Assembly: GCA_021816165.1 (NCBI GenBank)
Contig: JAKAYZ010000221.1
Span: forward strand, 1-5,387
Direction: 5' to 3'
From: Planctomycetota bacterium
GTDB taxonomy: Bacteria > Planctomycetota > Phycisphaerae > WQYP01
DNA: 5,387 bases
Made by a program: the position numbers and the translations under genes. Shown one piece after another: positions 1 to 5,387 of this stretch. The notes under the pieces were generated by a model. The model was not told the DNA's origin, made no database searches, and was given only the letters and a program-made list of their open reading frames with translations. Position 1 is the first letter of the stretch. Each line of letters opens with the position of its first letter.

Positions 1-357
1 ATCTTCTTCCCGAATCGGCTGGGCTAATTCCATATCGTAATAAAAGCCGGTTTCCACAGGCGGTCCATACGCCAAACGCACCGCCGGAAACAGCCGCGTG
101 ATAGCTTCTGCCATGACATGGGCAGTCGAATGCCGCAACAGATACACGGCATGTGGATCCTCGGCCTTGGCGGTAATAATGGCTACGGCGGAATCCTGAA
201 CAATCGGCGTGGATACATCCGCAAGTTGGCCGTTAATCAAAGCCCCTATTGCATCTCGTGCCAGGCGCGGCCCAATGGCTTGCGCCACCTGAAGCGGGGT
301 CACAGAAAGGGCATCAAATTGTTTTTGCGCCCCATTGGGTAGCGTAATCGTAATCAT
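1..357 (-). CDS. thrS: Threonyl-tRNA synthetase, N-terminal part (cut by the left window edge)
   Basis: Threonyl-tRNA synthetase charges tRNA-Thr with threonine in the cytoplasm. Only the first 119 codons are visible; the frame is open through base 1, so the catalytic and anticodon-binding domains lie outside. Residues 1-63 form a TGS domain: it opens [11 protein letters not shown], followed by a [12 protein letters not shown] segment and an [12 protein letters not shown] segment. Residues 75-80 are RHSTAH; its two histidines (76 and 80) correspond to the RHSCAH histidines of the editing domain of the E. coli enzyme. [11 protein letters not shown] (98-108) is the next conserved block. The ATG at 357-355 overlaps the hydrolase stop codon as ATGA. 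No Shine-Dalgarno sequence precedes it (the bases before it are TTCTTCCCC), which fits coupling to the upstream gene or a leaderless transcript. No T-box or operator-like leader is possible in front of this start, because coding sequence runs right up to it. Family assignment is secure from the aligned motifs. Confidence 0.97.
   Translation of the reverse strand, partial: MITITLPNGAQKQFDALSVTPLQVAQAIGPRLARDAIGALINGQLADVSTPIVQDSAVAIITAKAEDPHAVYLLRHSTAHVMAEAITRLFPAVRLAYGPPVETGFYYDMELAQPIREED
354..357 (-). other. ATGA stop/start overlap between hydrolase and thrS
   Basis: The hydrolase stop TGA (356-354) shares two bases with the thrS start ATG (357-355). With no ribosome-binding site in front of thrS, this arrangement suggests that ribosomes ending the hydrolase reinitiate on thrS. 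The overlap is read directly from the sequence; coupling is inferred. Confidence 0.85.
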
Positions 358-1184
358 GGGGAAGAATTATGCGACACTTTCGCCATTTTGTATAGGAGCC
401 TACCCCTTGGACTTCCCGTTGGTTTCGATGCCATATTTATTTGCGAATGCCGGGTCTGCCAACGGAGGCAAGCGTCCAAAATGGCGTGAAGCATCATTTT
501 CTGAACGCCGGGGCTGTCAATAATGGTGGCGTGGGTAAGCTTTTTTGTGGGAAAGCCGACATTAGCATAGCGCAGGTTGATATCAGTAAGTTTGGTGCGA
601 TAAACATCTTTTTCCTTGGCCGGAACCCCGCGCCAGATCGGAAGCCAATCAGAGTTGGGATGGCTTTTATAAATATCAATGCAGCGTTGAACATTTGGCG
701 GAATCACCGGCGGCGTTACCGGGTCAATCAACAGCAGCAGTTGCACTGTAATTCCATGCCGCCCCAAGGCCCGGGCCACGCGGATCTGATCATCGGCACC
801 CCAGGAATGACCATACAAAATCAACGGGCCGTGCAACAGGTTGTGGCGATAGTCCCGCAGCAGGATTCGCTGGAATTGCCCCTTGCTGTGATCGGCAATT
901 GCCGCAGCTTGGACAATATGGTGCCGGTTCAAATGATTGGCAAGGCCGTCAATTCCCAGGCTAAACACACCCAGAAAGCCGCGCATACCAAAGGCATGGC
1001 CTAAAAATTCATATTTGACGGGGCTGTGGGTCACCACCGCAGATTGGACCGGATCAGCGGGCCGCCCGGAAATATCCACGCAACCGGAGCTTAGCAGCAG
1101 CATAAAGCCGGCAACTACACAACAAATCGCCTTGATTACCCGGAATTCTAACTGATTTTGTTTCATAAGGAGCTTCACCGCCAT
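354..1184 (-). CDS. Lipoprotein alpha/beta hydrolase
   Basis: A predicted membrane-anchored serine hydrolase of 276 residues. Residues 11-35 look like a lipoprotein signal: basic residues (R15, K18), a hydrophobic run, then LSSGC with lipidated Cys35. Residue +2 is Val, not Asp; by the Lol rule of Proteobacteria that favours the outer membrane. The mature part has a single hydrolase domain. GHSWG (125-129) is the nucleophile elbow with Ser127. The acid is probably Asp154 in LLIDPVTP and the base His218 in LTHATI. The segment [18 protein letters not shown] (68-85) resembles the start of a family of small hydrolases with a GHSxGAD elbow; substrate unknown. The first ATG (1184) has only a weak GGAT upstream. 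ATG 1166, giving a protein six residues shorter that begins MKQNQLEF, is an equally good start for a lipoprotein signal. It lies 81 bp after the SecA-like gene with its own candidate promoter, and its stop overlaps thrS. The hydrolase fold is well supported; a role in export with its neighbours is inference. Confidence 0.8.
   Translation of the reverse strand: MAVKLLMKQNQLEFRVIKAICCVVAGFMLLLSSGCVDISGRPADPVQSAVVTHSPVKYEFLGHAFGMRGFLGVFSLGIDGLANHLNRHHIVQAAAIADHSKGQFQRILLRDYRHNLLHGPLILYGHSWGADDQIRVARALGRHGITVQLLLLIDPVTPPVIPPNVQRCIDIYKSHPNSDWLPIWRGVPAKEKDVYRTKLTDINLRYANVGFPTKKLTHATIIDSPGVQKMMLHAILDACLRWQTRHSQINMASKPTGSPRGRLLYKMAKVSHNSSP
366..394 (-). promoter_or_regulatory. Weak candidate promoter for a leaderless thrS transcript
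   Basis: On the minus strand TATACA (394-389, four of six matches to the -35 consensus) is followed after 17 bases by CATAAT (371-366, five of six matches to the -10 consensus). Eight bases separate the -10 box from the thrS ATG, so a transcript from here would start at or next to the start codon. It lies inside the hydrolase coding sequence and such matches arise often by chance, so this is only a candidate. Confidence 0.22.
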
Positions 1185-1200
1185 TGCACGAGTACCATCC

Positions 1201-1248
1201 TGCCAAGCAATAATAGGGCCATTTGCTTCCTTTGGCGAGCGCTTGGCA
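1201..1248. repeat. Perfect 8-bp inverted repeat bracketing the hydrolase promoter
   Basis: TGCCAAGC (1201-1208) and GCTTGGCA (1241-1248) are perfect inverted copies separated by 32 bases, with centres 40 bp apart (about four helical turns). A smaller pair, GCCA (1219-1222) and TGGC (1233-1236), is nested inside. No T-run follows on either strand, so it is not an intrinsic terminator. It could be a two-site operator, since the arms flank the candidate -35 and -10 boxes, or an RNA structure at the end of the SecA-like transcript. The repeat is seen directly; function is inferred. Confidence 0.6.
1210..1238 (-). promoter_or_regulatory. Candidate sigma70-type promoter upstream of the hydrolase
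   Basis: On the minus strand TCGCCA (1238-1233, four of six matches to TTGACA) is followed after exactly 17 bases by TATTAT (1215-1210, five of six matches to TATAAT). Transcription would start near 1203, giving a leader of about 20 bases to ATG 1184 or about 37 to ATG 1166. Position and spacing are good, but consensus may differ if the host is a planctomycete. It would let the hydrolase and thrS be expressed apart from the SecA-like gene. Confidence 0.4.
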
Positions 1249-1265
1249 GAGGTTAGGGGTTGCAG

Positions 1266-3224
1266 TTACCGTGGTGTATGCGGGGCATTGTCGGCAAATG
1301 CAAGAGATTCGTCCATCTGTTCATCCAGCAAAGCTACAGAAGTGCGCTGCGCAGCGGCCAAACGCTGGGATCGGCTTTGGGACCGGTAAATCAGTAATCT
1401 GGCAATAAAATCCGGAATCGCGCGATCCTCCAAAGCAATACGTTGGGCCAGACGTTGGGCCAGTTTCGCCATGGCTGGAGCGTGCGTGAAAAACAAGTGA
1501 TCGTCCAAGGCGGCAAAGACAATATTCGCTCCCGGATCGCCCTGCCTTCCAGCGCGGCCGGCAAGTTGGCGATCCACCCGACCGGATTCATGTAATTCTG
1601 TGGCGATCACATACAAACCACCCGCCATTTGCGCTTGGGTATCCAAGCGAATATCCGTTCCCCGGCCCGCCATGTTGGTGGCCACCGTGATCCGGCCGGC
1701 TTTGCCCGCTTCGGCAACGATCTGCGCTTCTTCCGTATAACGCCGGGCGTTGAGGACCCGGTGTGGAAGTCCCAATGCGGTGAGGCGTTGCGATAACTGC
1801 TCGCTTGCATGCACGCTGCGAGTGCCGGCTAATACGGGTCTGCCGGTGGCGTGAGCCAAGTGGAGCTCATTGGCAATTGCGTCCCATTTTTTTGCTTCCG
1901 TGGCGAGAATCCTGGTGCCATTAGCGCGGCGAACGCAGGGGCGATTTGTCGGCAGCCGAATCACGTCCCGCTTGTAAGTGTGCCATAGATCGGCGCGCGC
2001 CTCCCCCAATGTGCCGGACATGCCGCTTAATCGTTCGTAGAGCCGAAAGAACCGCTGAAAGCTTATTCTCGTTAAAGCTTCATTCATCGGCTGGATCTCC
2101 AGCGATTCCTGTGCTTCCACCGCCTGCTGCAGCCCATTACGCCAATGCCGATCCGGCATGAGTCGCCCAGTGGATTCGTCCACGATGACTACTTTGGCAT
2201 CCTGAATAACATATTGTCTATCCCGCAAGTAAAAGTGCCGGCCTTCCAGTGCTTTGCAGATCAGTTCTTCTCCGCGCCGCTCGGATTGCCAAAAGCCACC
2301 AAGACCAGCTCGATGCAGAGCTAAAACGCCACGACCTCTCGAGGTCAATTCCACCGATCGGAAACGCGGCTGAAGACGGTAATCGCGGCCTGCTTCCAGA
2401 TTGCGGGCTATGTCCACGGCTTCGCGATAAGCGTGCACCTGTTCCTCATTGCGGGCGGGGCCGGAAATAATCAATGGTGTCACGGCCTCATCAACCAGCA
2501 CCGAATCCGCCTCATCGATAATGGCGGCAAAGAGACTTCTCTGCACCCATGGGTCTCCATAGGCGGACGACACCACCCGGAAATTTTCTGCGGCGAGTCC
2601 GGAGCGCGGTCGTTGCAGTTGATCCCGCAAATAATCCGCGCAGACGTCTTTATTGGTCGCGTACGTGATGTCCCTGTTGTATGCGGCGCGGCGCTGTTCG
2701 GCCGGCATTTCCTGCTCGATAAAACCAACCGATAAGTCCGCGAAGGCGTATACCTTCTGAAATTCTTCGGCATCACGCCGGGCGAGGTAGTCATTGACGG
2801 TAATAATATGGCAGCCGCGCCGACGCCATGCGTGCATAATGGCCGGGACGGTGGCCGTAATGGACTTGCCTTCACCGGTAGCCATCTCGACCAGCAGACC
2901 GTCATAAAGCGCCAAGCCGCCGGCAATCTGTACCGAAAACAGCCGCATGCCGGTTTCCCGGCGAATCACTTCACGAATGGCCGCCGCCGCCAGCACGCGA
3001 TCCTTACGGGAATCACGTCCCAGGTGAAACGGTATCGCCAGCCGGGCCAGACGGCGTTTTAAACGCCCATCGGATAGTCCCTTGAGCTGATCTTCGATCT
3101 GACTAACTTTATCGGCGTAGTGAAGATATATCTTATGGTGCGGTACAAGCCGCCGGAGACGGCCTATGGTAGCGTGCCATGCGGCGTCCAATCCGCGGGG
3201 AAGTTTTTCAACCGATTTCGGCAT
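1266..3224 (-). CDS. Short SecA-family translocase ATPase (accessory SecA paralogue)
   Basis: SecA is the ATP-driven motor that pushes preproteins through the SecYEG channel; this is a divergent paralogue of 652 residues against roughly 830-900 for housekeeping SecA. Domains in order: N-terminal helices to about 65; motor domain 1 with ATGEGKS Walker A (115-121) and DEADSVLVDEA Walker B (237-247), then TPLIISGP (249-256); a preprotein-binding insertion at about 257-340, somewhat short; VIVDESTGR (346-354); SFQRFFRLYERLSGMSGTL (388-406); LPTNRP (424-429); motor domain 2 with TNMAGRGTDI (516-525), TELHESGR (542-549) and QLAGRAGRQGD (553-563). After about 579 only 73 residues remain, resembling the start of the long scaffold helix. 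Helical wing, two-helix finger and the cysteine-rich zinc tail are absent. No coding sequence for them lies in the 81-bp gap, so this is not a frameshift. The start is firm: an in-frame TAA sits two codons before the ATG, and AGAGGT lies 8 bases upstream. It probably works with the membrane protein encoded just upstream and is not the essential SecA. Confidence 0.93.
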   Translation of the reverse strand: MPKSVEKLPRGLDAAWHATIGRLRRLVPHHKIYLHYADKVSQIEDQLKGLSDGRLKRRLARLAIPFHLGRDSRKDRVLAAAAIREVIRRETGMRLFSVQIAGGLALYDGLLVEMATGEGKSITATVPAIMHAWRRRGCHIITVNDYLARRDAEEFQKVYAFADLSVGFIEQEMPAEQRRAAYNRDITYATNKDVCADYLRDQLQRPRSGLAAENFRVVSSAYGDPWVQRSLFAAIIDEADSVLVDEAVTPLIISGPARNEEQVHAYREAVDIARNLEAGRDYRLQPRFRSVELTSRGRGVLALHRAGLGGFWQSERRGEELICKALEGRHFYLRDRQYVIQDAKVVIVDESTGRLMPDRHWRNGLQQAVEAQESLEIQPMNEALTRISFQRFFRLYERLSGMSGTLGEARADLWHTYKRDVIRLPTNRPCVRRANGTRILATEAKKWDAIANELHLAHATGRPVLAGTRSVHASEQLSQRLTALGLPHRVLNARRYTEEAQIVAEAGKAGRITVATNMAGRGTDIRLDTQAQMAGGLYVIATELHESGRVDRQLAGRAGRQGDPGANIVFAALDDHLFFTHAPAMAKLAQRLAQRIALEDRAIPDFIARLLIYRSQSRSQRLAAAQRTSVALLDEQMDESLAFADNAPHTPR

Positions 3225-3232
3225 GGTGCCTT

Positions 3233-3238
3233 ACCTCT
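3233..3238 (-). promoter_or_regulatory. Ribosome-binding site of the SecA-like gene
   Basis: AGAGGT on the minus strand, 8 bases before the ATG at 3224. It is the clearest Shine-Dalgarno sequence in the window and, with the in-frame TAA at 3233-3231, fixes the start. Confidence 0.8.
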
Positions 3239-3262
3239 GACAGCGGATATTCTAATACGTTG

Positions 3263-3277
3263 GCAATTCCAAATTGC
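3263..3277. repeat. 15-bp palindrome in the gap before the SecA-like gene
   Basis: GCAATT-CCA-AATTGC on the plus strand is a perfect 6-bp inverted repeat with a 3-base centre. A second, overlapping pair TTGG (3260-3263) and CCAA (3269-3272) shares its bases. It is the size of a dimeric regulator's operator, but I found no convincing -35/-10 pair at this spot. Nothing else in the 116-bp gap looks like a gene or a terminator. Confidence 0.4.
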
Positions 3278-3340
3278 TACACCGCCCATCGTGCTTATTT
3301 ACCTCTGGGTGCTTTTCTTCAACCGTGGCCATCCCCTGCT

Positions 3341-5387
3341 TTACAACCCCGTTCCCGGTTGCAAGGTTCGGCGAAGATCATTGACGATATCCATGAGCAA
3401 CGACTGATCGGGCAAGCGCACTTGGGCAACAATGCGCTGCCCCGGCAGCAATCGTATATTCCCCTCCGGTTGGAATACCAGCATGAAAAATGGCTGGGCA
3501 CTGCTATCAGGCGTTTTTGCATGCAGGCTGGGCGCAAAAGGTCCGCCCGCCAGATAACTTAACGCCGCCGAAGGAAGCGTCTTGCCGCCGCCGGGATACA
3601 CCCGGATCATTTTGGCGGGAATCATCGGCGCGGGTTTTCCGGGCAAGCGCATTTGAATGTGCTTGAACCCGCAGCGAATAATCCGGCCGGCTTCACCCTG
3701 ACTGGCCGGGGCGTAGACCAGCGGGCGGCCCATATCTGCCATGGTGCCTATTTTTTTGCCGCGTTGGATATATCCACCCATCCGGAGACGCAAATGACGG
3801 CTTATCCAGACACCACCAACCGGGGCGCAAATGGTCAGGTTGTCAATGCGATTGGTGAGGCGAAGTATTTCCTGCCTCAGGGCCGCAATCTGGTGAGATA
3901 GTATTTGCGCCATGGCAGGATTGGTGGCCAGAGCTTTGCGGCGTTTAATTCTAACGGCGGCCAGACGGGCCTGCGCTTCTGTCAGGCTGGTTTGCAACAC
4001 CGGATTGGACAACTGCATGAGTTTTTCCCCGGCAGGTACGGTGTGATTTTGCTTACTTGGCGCATACCAGGTAAGCCAGCCACTACTCTGGGCAAAAACA
4101 CCACGTTGATGTTCCGTGCGGACAACTCCCTCCACACGGCTATGGTGGGGCAGGGGAAGAATACCAACCGATATTGCTAACACGGCCCCGATAGCAAGAC
4201 TTATTGCAATAGCTTGCCCGCGACGGTGCAGTAATTCCGGACTCGAGAGAAGATACCAGGCTCCGCGTCCCAGCGGCACCAGCAGCCAGGTTGCGGCGGC
4301 GATTGAGGCCATGGTCAACAAGAGAAGAGTCAGTTGCGGATACTGGCGCAGGTTGGCCACCAGAAAAAGAATAATGCCTGTGCATACCAAAACCCGCACC
4401 ACACCCGACAGTGCCAGATACACCAGCAGCCAGCGTCGCTGGCCGGAGGTCTCACTGGGGTTAATTGCCTGCTTAATACCAAAGAGATAACGGCGCGCCA
4501 GATACGTGGCGTATTGCATGGCTCGCCCCAGGAGATTGGGAATCTCCAAGAGGTCGGCCAGTATGTAGTAGCCATCGTAACGAAGAAAGGGGTTGCCGTT
4601 AAAAAACACGGTCGCCACGCTGGCAATAAACATGAGATTGTAGCAAAAGGCATGGAGGGTTGATCCCGGATCACTGTAACGCCAGATCATCGCCGCTACT
4701 GCGGCCAGAGCAAATTCCATCCACATGCCGGCGGCCCCGACAATGGCGCGCCGCCATTTATCCGGCAAAAGCCACGCGCTGGACGCATCGACATAAGGTA
4801 CGGGCGTGAAAATCAGCAACATGATGCCGATGACATGTACTTCGCCTCCGGTGCCGAAGCGTTTGCCGAACTTTTTACAGGCGATGGCATGGCCGGATTC
4901 ATGGAAGGATTTATCGACGATAAACGCCAGCAGTAATAGCAGCCAGTTGTCAGGCCGCAGTAGGCCGCTGGAATCGGTAAGAAGTGTTCCGGCCATGGGA
5001 CCGGCATTCAAGAGGGTATAGATGGCGGTAGCAATCAGAACGATCCAGAGCAGCATTCCCGGCCAGTCAAAAATCCATCCCACCAGAAATAGCCCGCGTT
5101 CAAGTAGTGCGTCGGGATCAAACAGCGGCAGTCGCGGAAACAGCAGATTCATCAATCGGCCCTGCGTGTCGCGCGTGCGGCGGCGTTTGAACCGCTCAAA
5201 CATGGCTTGGGCGTCGGGTGTAGAGCCTGACTCCAACAGGTTATTAAATGCAAGCTGGCCCAGAAGTTCGATGACTTCTCCCTGAGTGGGTGCATCATCG
5301 CCGAGTTTGGCGTTACAAATATTCCAAGCCGCGCGCACCGTACGCGATCCGTCCAATAGCCCGACCAGGGCGTATGCCGCAGATCGG
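3341..5387 (-). CDS. PqqD-like / M50 site-2-protease / HlyD adaptor fusion membrane protein (5' end outside the window)
   Basis: A multidomain envelope protein; 682 codons are visible and the frame stays open at the right edge, so the true start lies beyond it. Numbering from the first visible codon: residues 1-65 resemble a PqqD-like peptide-binding domain (ALVGLLDGSRTV, then GDDAPTQGEVIELLGQL). About 90-410 is a multi-pass membrane domain with the zinc site FHESGH (161-166) and the second M50 motif NPFLRYDGYY (265-274), so both metal-binding parts of a site-2 protease are kept. After the last membrane segment (about 390-410), residues 415-460 form a first biotinyl-lipoyl half; 465-515 is a coiled-coil hairpin (EAQARLAAVRIKRRKAL, HQIAALRQEILRLTNRI). 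The second lipoyl half follows (NLTICAPVGGVWIS, 516-529), then a beta-barrel region ending in PGQRIVAQVRLPDQS. HlyD-type adaptors connect inner-membrane exporters to an outer-membrane channel. The 116-bp gap to the SecA-like gene suggests one operon. Proposed role: processing or export of a partner protein or peptide; substrate not visible. Confidence 0.9.
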   Translation of the reverse strand, partial: RSAAYALVGLLDGSRTVRAAWNICNAKLGDDAPTQGEVIELLGQLAFNNLLESGSTPDAQAMFERFKRRRTRDTQGRLMNLLFPRLPLFDPDALLERGLFLVGWIFDWPGMLLWIVLIATAIYTLLNAGPMAGTLLTDSSGLLRPDNWLLLLLAFIVDKSFHESGHAIACKKFGKRFGTGGEVHVIGIMLLIFTPVPYVDASSAWLLPDKWRRAIVGAAGMWMEFALAAVAAMIWRYSDPGSTLHAFCYNLMFIASVATVFFNGNPFLRYDGYYILADLLEIPNLLGRAMQYATYLARRYLFGIKQAINPSETSGQRRWLLVYLALSGVVRVLVCTGIILFLVANLRQYPQLTLLLLTMASIAAATWLLVPLGRGAWYLLSSPELLHRRGQAIAISLAIGAVLAISVGILPLPHHSRVEGVVRTEHQRGVFAQSSGWLTWYAPSKQNHTVPAGEKLMQLSNPVLQTSLTEAQARLAAVRIKRRKALATNPAMAQILSHQIAALRQEILRLTNRIDNLTICAPVGGVWISRHLRLRMGGYIQRGKKIGTMADMGRPLVYAPASQGEAGRIIRCGFKHIQMRLPGKPAPMIPAKMIRVYPGGGKTLPSAALSYLAGGPFAPSLHAKTPDSSAQPFFMLVFQPEGNIRLLPGQRIVAQVRLPDQSLLMDIVNDLRRTLQPGTGL

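Larger units (their letters stand above)
3231..3307 (-). repeat. 9-bp direct repeat duplicating the ribosome-binding site
   Basis: CAGAGGTAA occurs on the minus strand at 3239-3231 (the SecA-like gene's ribosome-binding site) and again at 3307-3299, 68 bp upstream. The upstream copy lies 11 bases before an ATG at 3289 that opens a 41-codon frame ending at 3164, overlapping the SecA-like start out of frame. The repeat is exact; whether the upstream copy binds ribosomes is unknown. Confidence 0.5.

Noticed and set aside
893..904. Perfect 12-bp palindrome CGGCAATTGCCG
   Set aside because: Within hydrolase coding sequence; about one such palindrome is expected by chance in a window this size.
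441..1004. 187-codon plus-strand open frame
   Set aside because: Lies antisense to the well-supported hydrolase and its translation shows no recognisable domain.
1185..1265. Frameshift remnant of a longer SecA
   Set aside because: None of the 81 bases looks like SecA wing, finger or zinc-tail sequence, and the space is far too small for the missing domains.
2480..2926. 148-codon minus-strand open frame in another frame of the SecA-like gene
   Set aside because: Overlaps the region with the Walker motifs of the SecA-like gene and its composition (rich in Arg, Pro, Ser) is that of a shadow frame.
1266..3224. Housekeeping secA
   Set aside because: Missing wing, finger and zinc tail plus altered motor motifs fit an accessory paralogue better than the essential translocase.
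1201..3277. Shared TTGGCA motif in the two intergenic gaps as a common operator
   Set aside because: TTGGCA or close variants also occur several times inside coding sequence (for example near 944 and 1870), so it is not specific to the gaps.
1185..3340. Intrinsic terminators in the gaps
   Set aside because: The inverted repeats are not followed by a run of T on the transcribed strand.
4330..4674. Overlapping open frames on both strands inside the M50 domain
   Set aside because: Shadows of the membrane-domain coding sequence; no domain or start signal of their own.
5354..5356. TTG as the start of the M50-HlyD gene
   Set aside because: The frame continues without a stop to the right edge and the residues before it (ALVGL) complete the PqqD-like motif, so the gene is partial and the true start is outside.

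Overview
The window holds four genes, all on the minus strand, packed head to tail with no gene or convincing terminator on the plus strand. Read in the direction of transcription (right to left) they are: (1) a large membrane protein, cut by the right edge, that joins a PqqD-like N-terminal domain, an M50/site-2-protease membrane domain and a HlyD-type periplasmic adaptor domain in one chain (3341 to beyond 5387); (2) a short, divergent SecA-family ATPase of 652 residues (1266-3224); (3) a lipoprotein alpha/beta hydrolase of about 276 residues (354-1184); (4) the first 119 codons of threonyl-tRNA synthetase, thrS (357 to beyond 1). The gaps are 116 bp, 81 bp and a 4-bp ATGA overlap.

The organism is a bacterium of moderately high GC. 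The lipobox protein and the HlyD-type adaptor point to a cell with an outer membrane or equivalent envelope. Short SecA paralogues and M50-HlyD fusions as seen here make me think of Planctomycetota (possibly Phycisphaerae) or a gammaproteobacterium with similar accessory loci. This is recalled family knowledge plus inference, and the phylum is not proven by the window.

The most interesting part is the pair formed by the M50-HlyD fusion and the SecA paralogue. The SecA-like protein keeps the ATPase motor, the preprotein-binding insertion and the motifs for ATP hydrolysis. It stops about 73 residues after motor motif VI, so it cannot contain the helical wing domain, the two-helix finger or the zinc-binding tail of housekeeping SecA. 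Its neighbour offers a peptide-binding-like domain, an intact membrane metalloprotease site and a periplasmic adaptor. Together they look like parts of a dedicated export or surface-assembly machine whose cargo and other components would lie to the right of the window. The lipoprotein hydrolase may be an envelope enzyme of the same system or only a neighbour. thrS is a housekeeping gene translationally coupled to the hydrolase.

The two real intergenic gaps carry structure. The gap before the hydrolase has a sigma70-like promoter bounded by a perfect 8-bp inverted repeat. The gap before the SecA-like gene has a 15-bp palindrome and a 9-bp direct repeat that duplicates its ribosome-binding site.
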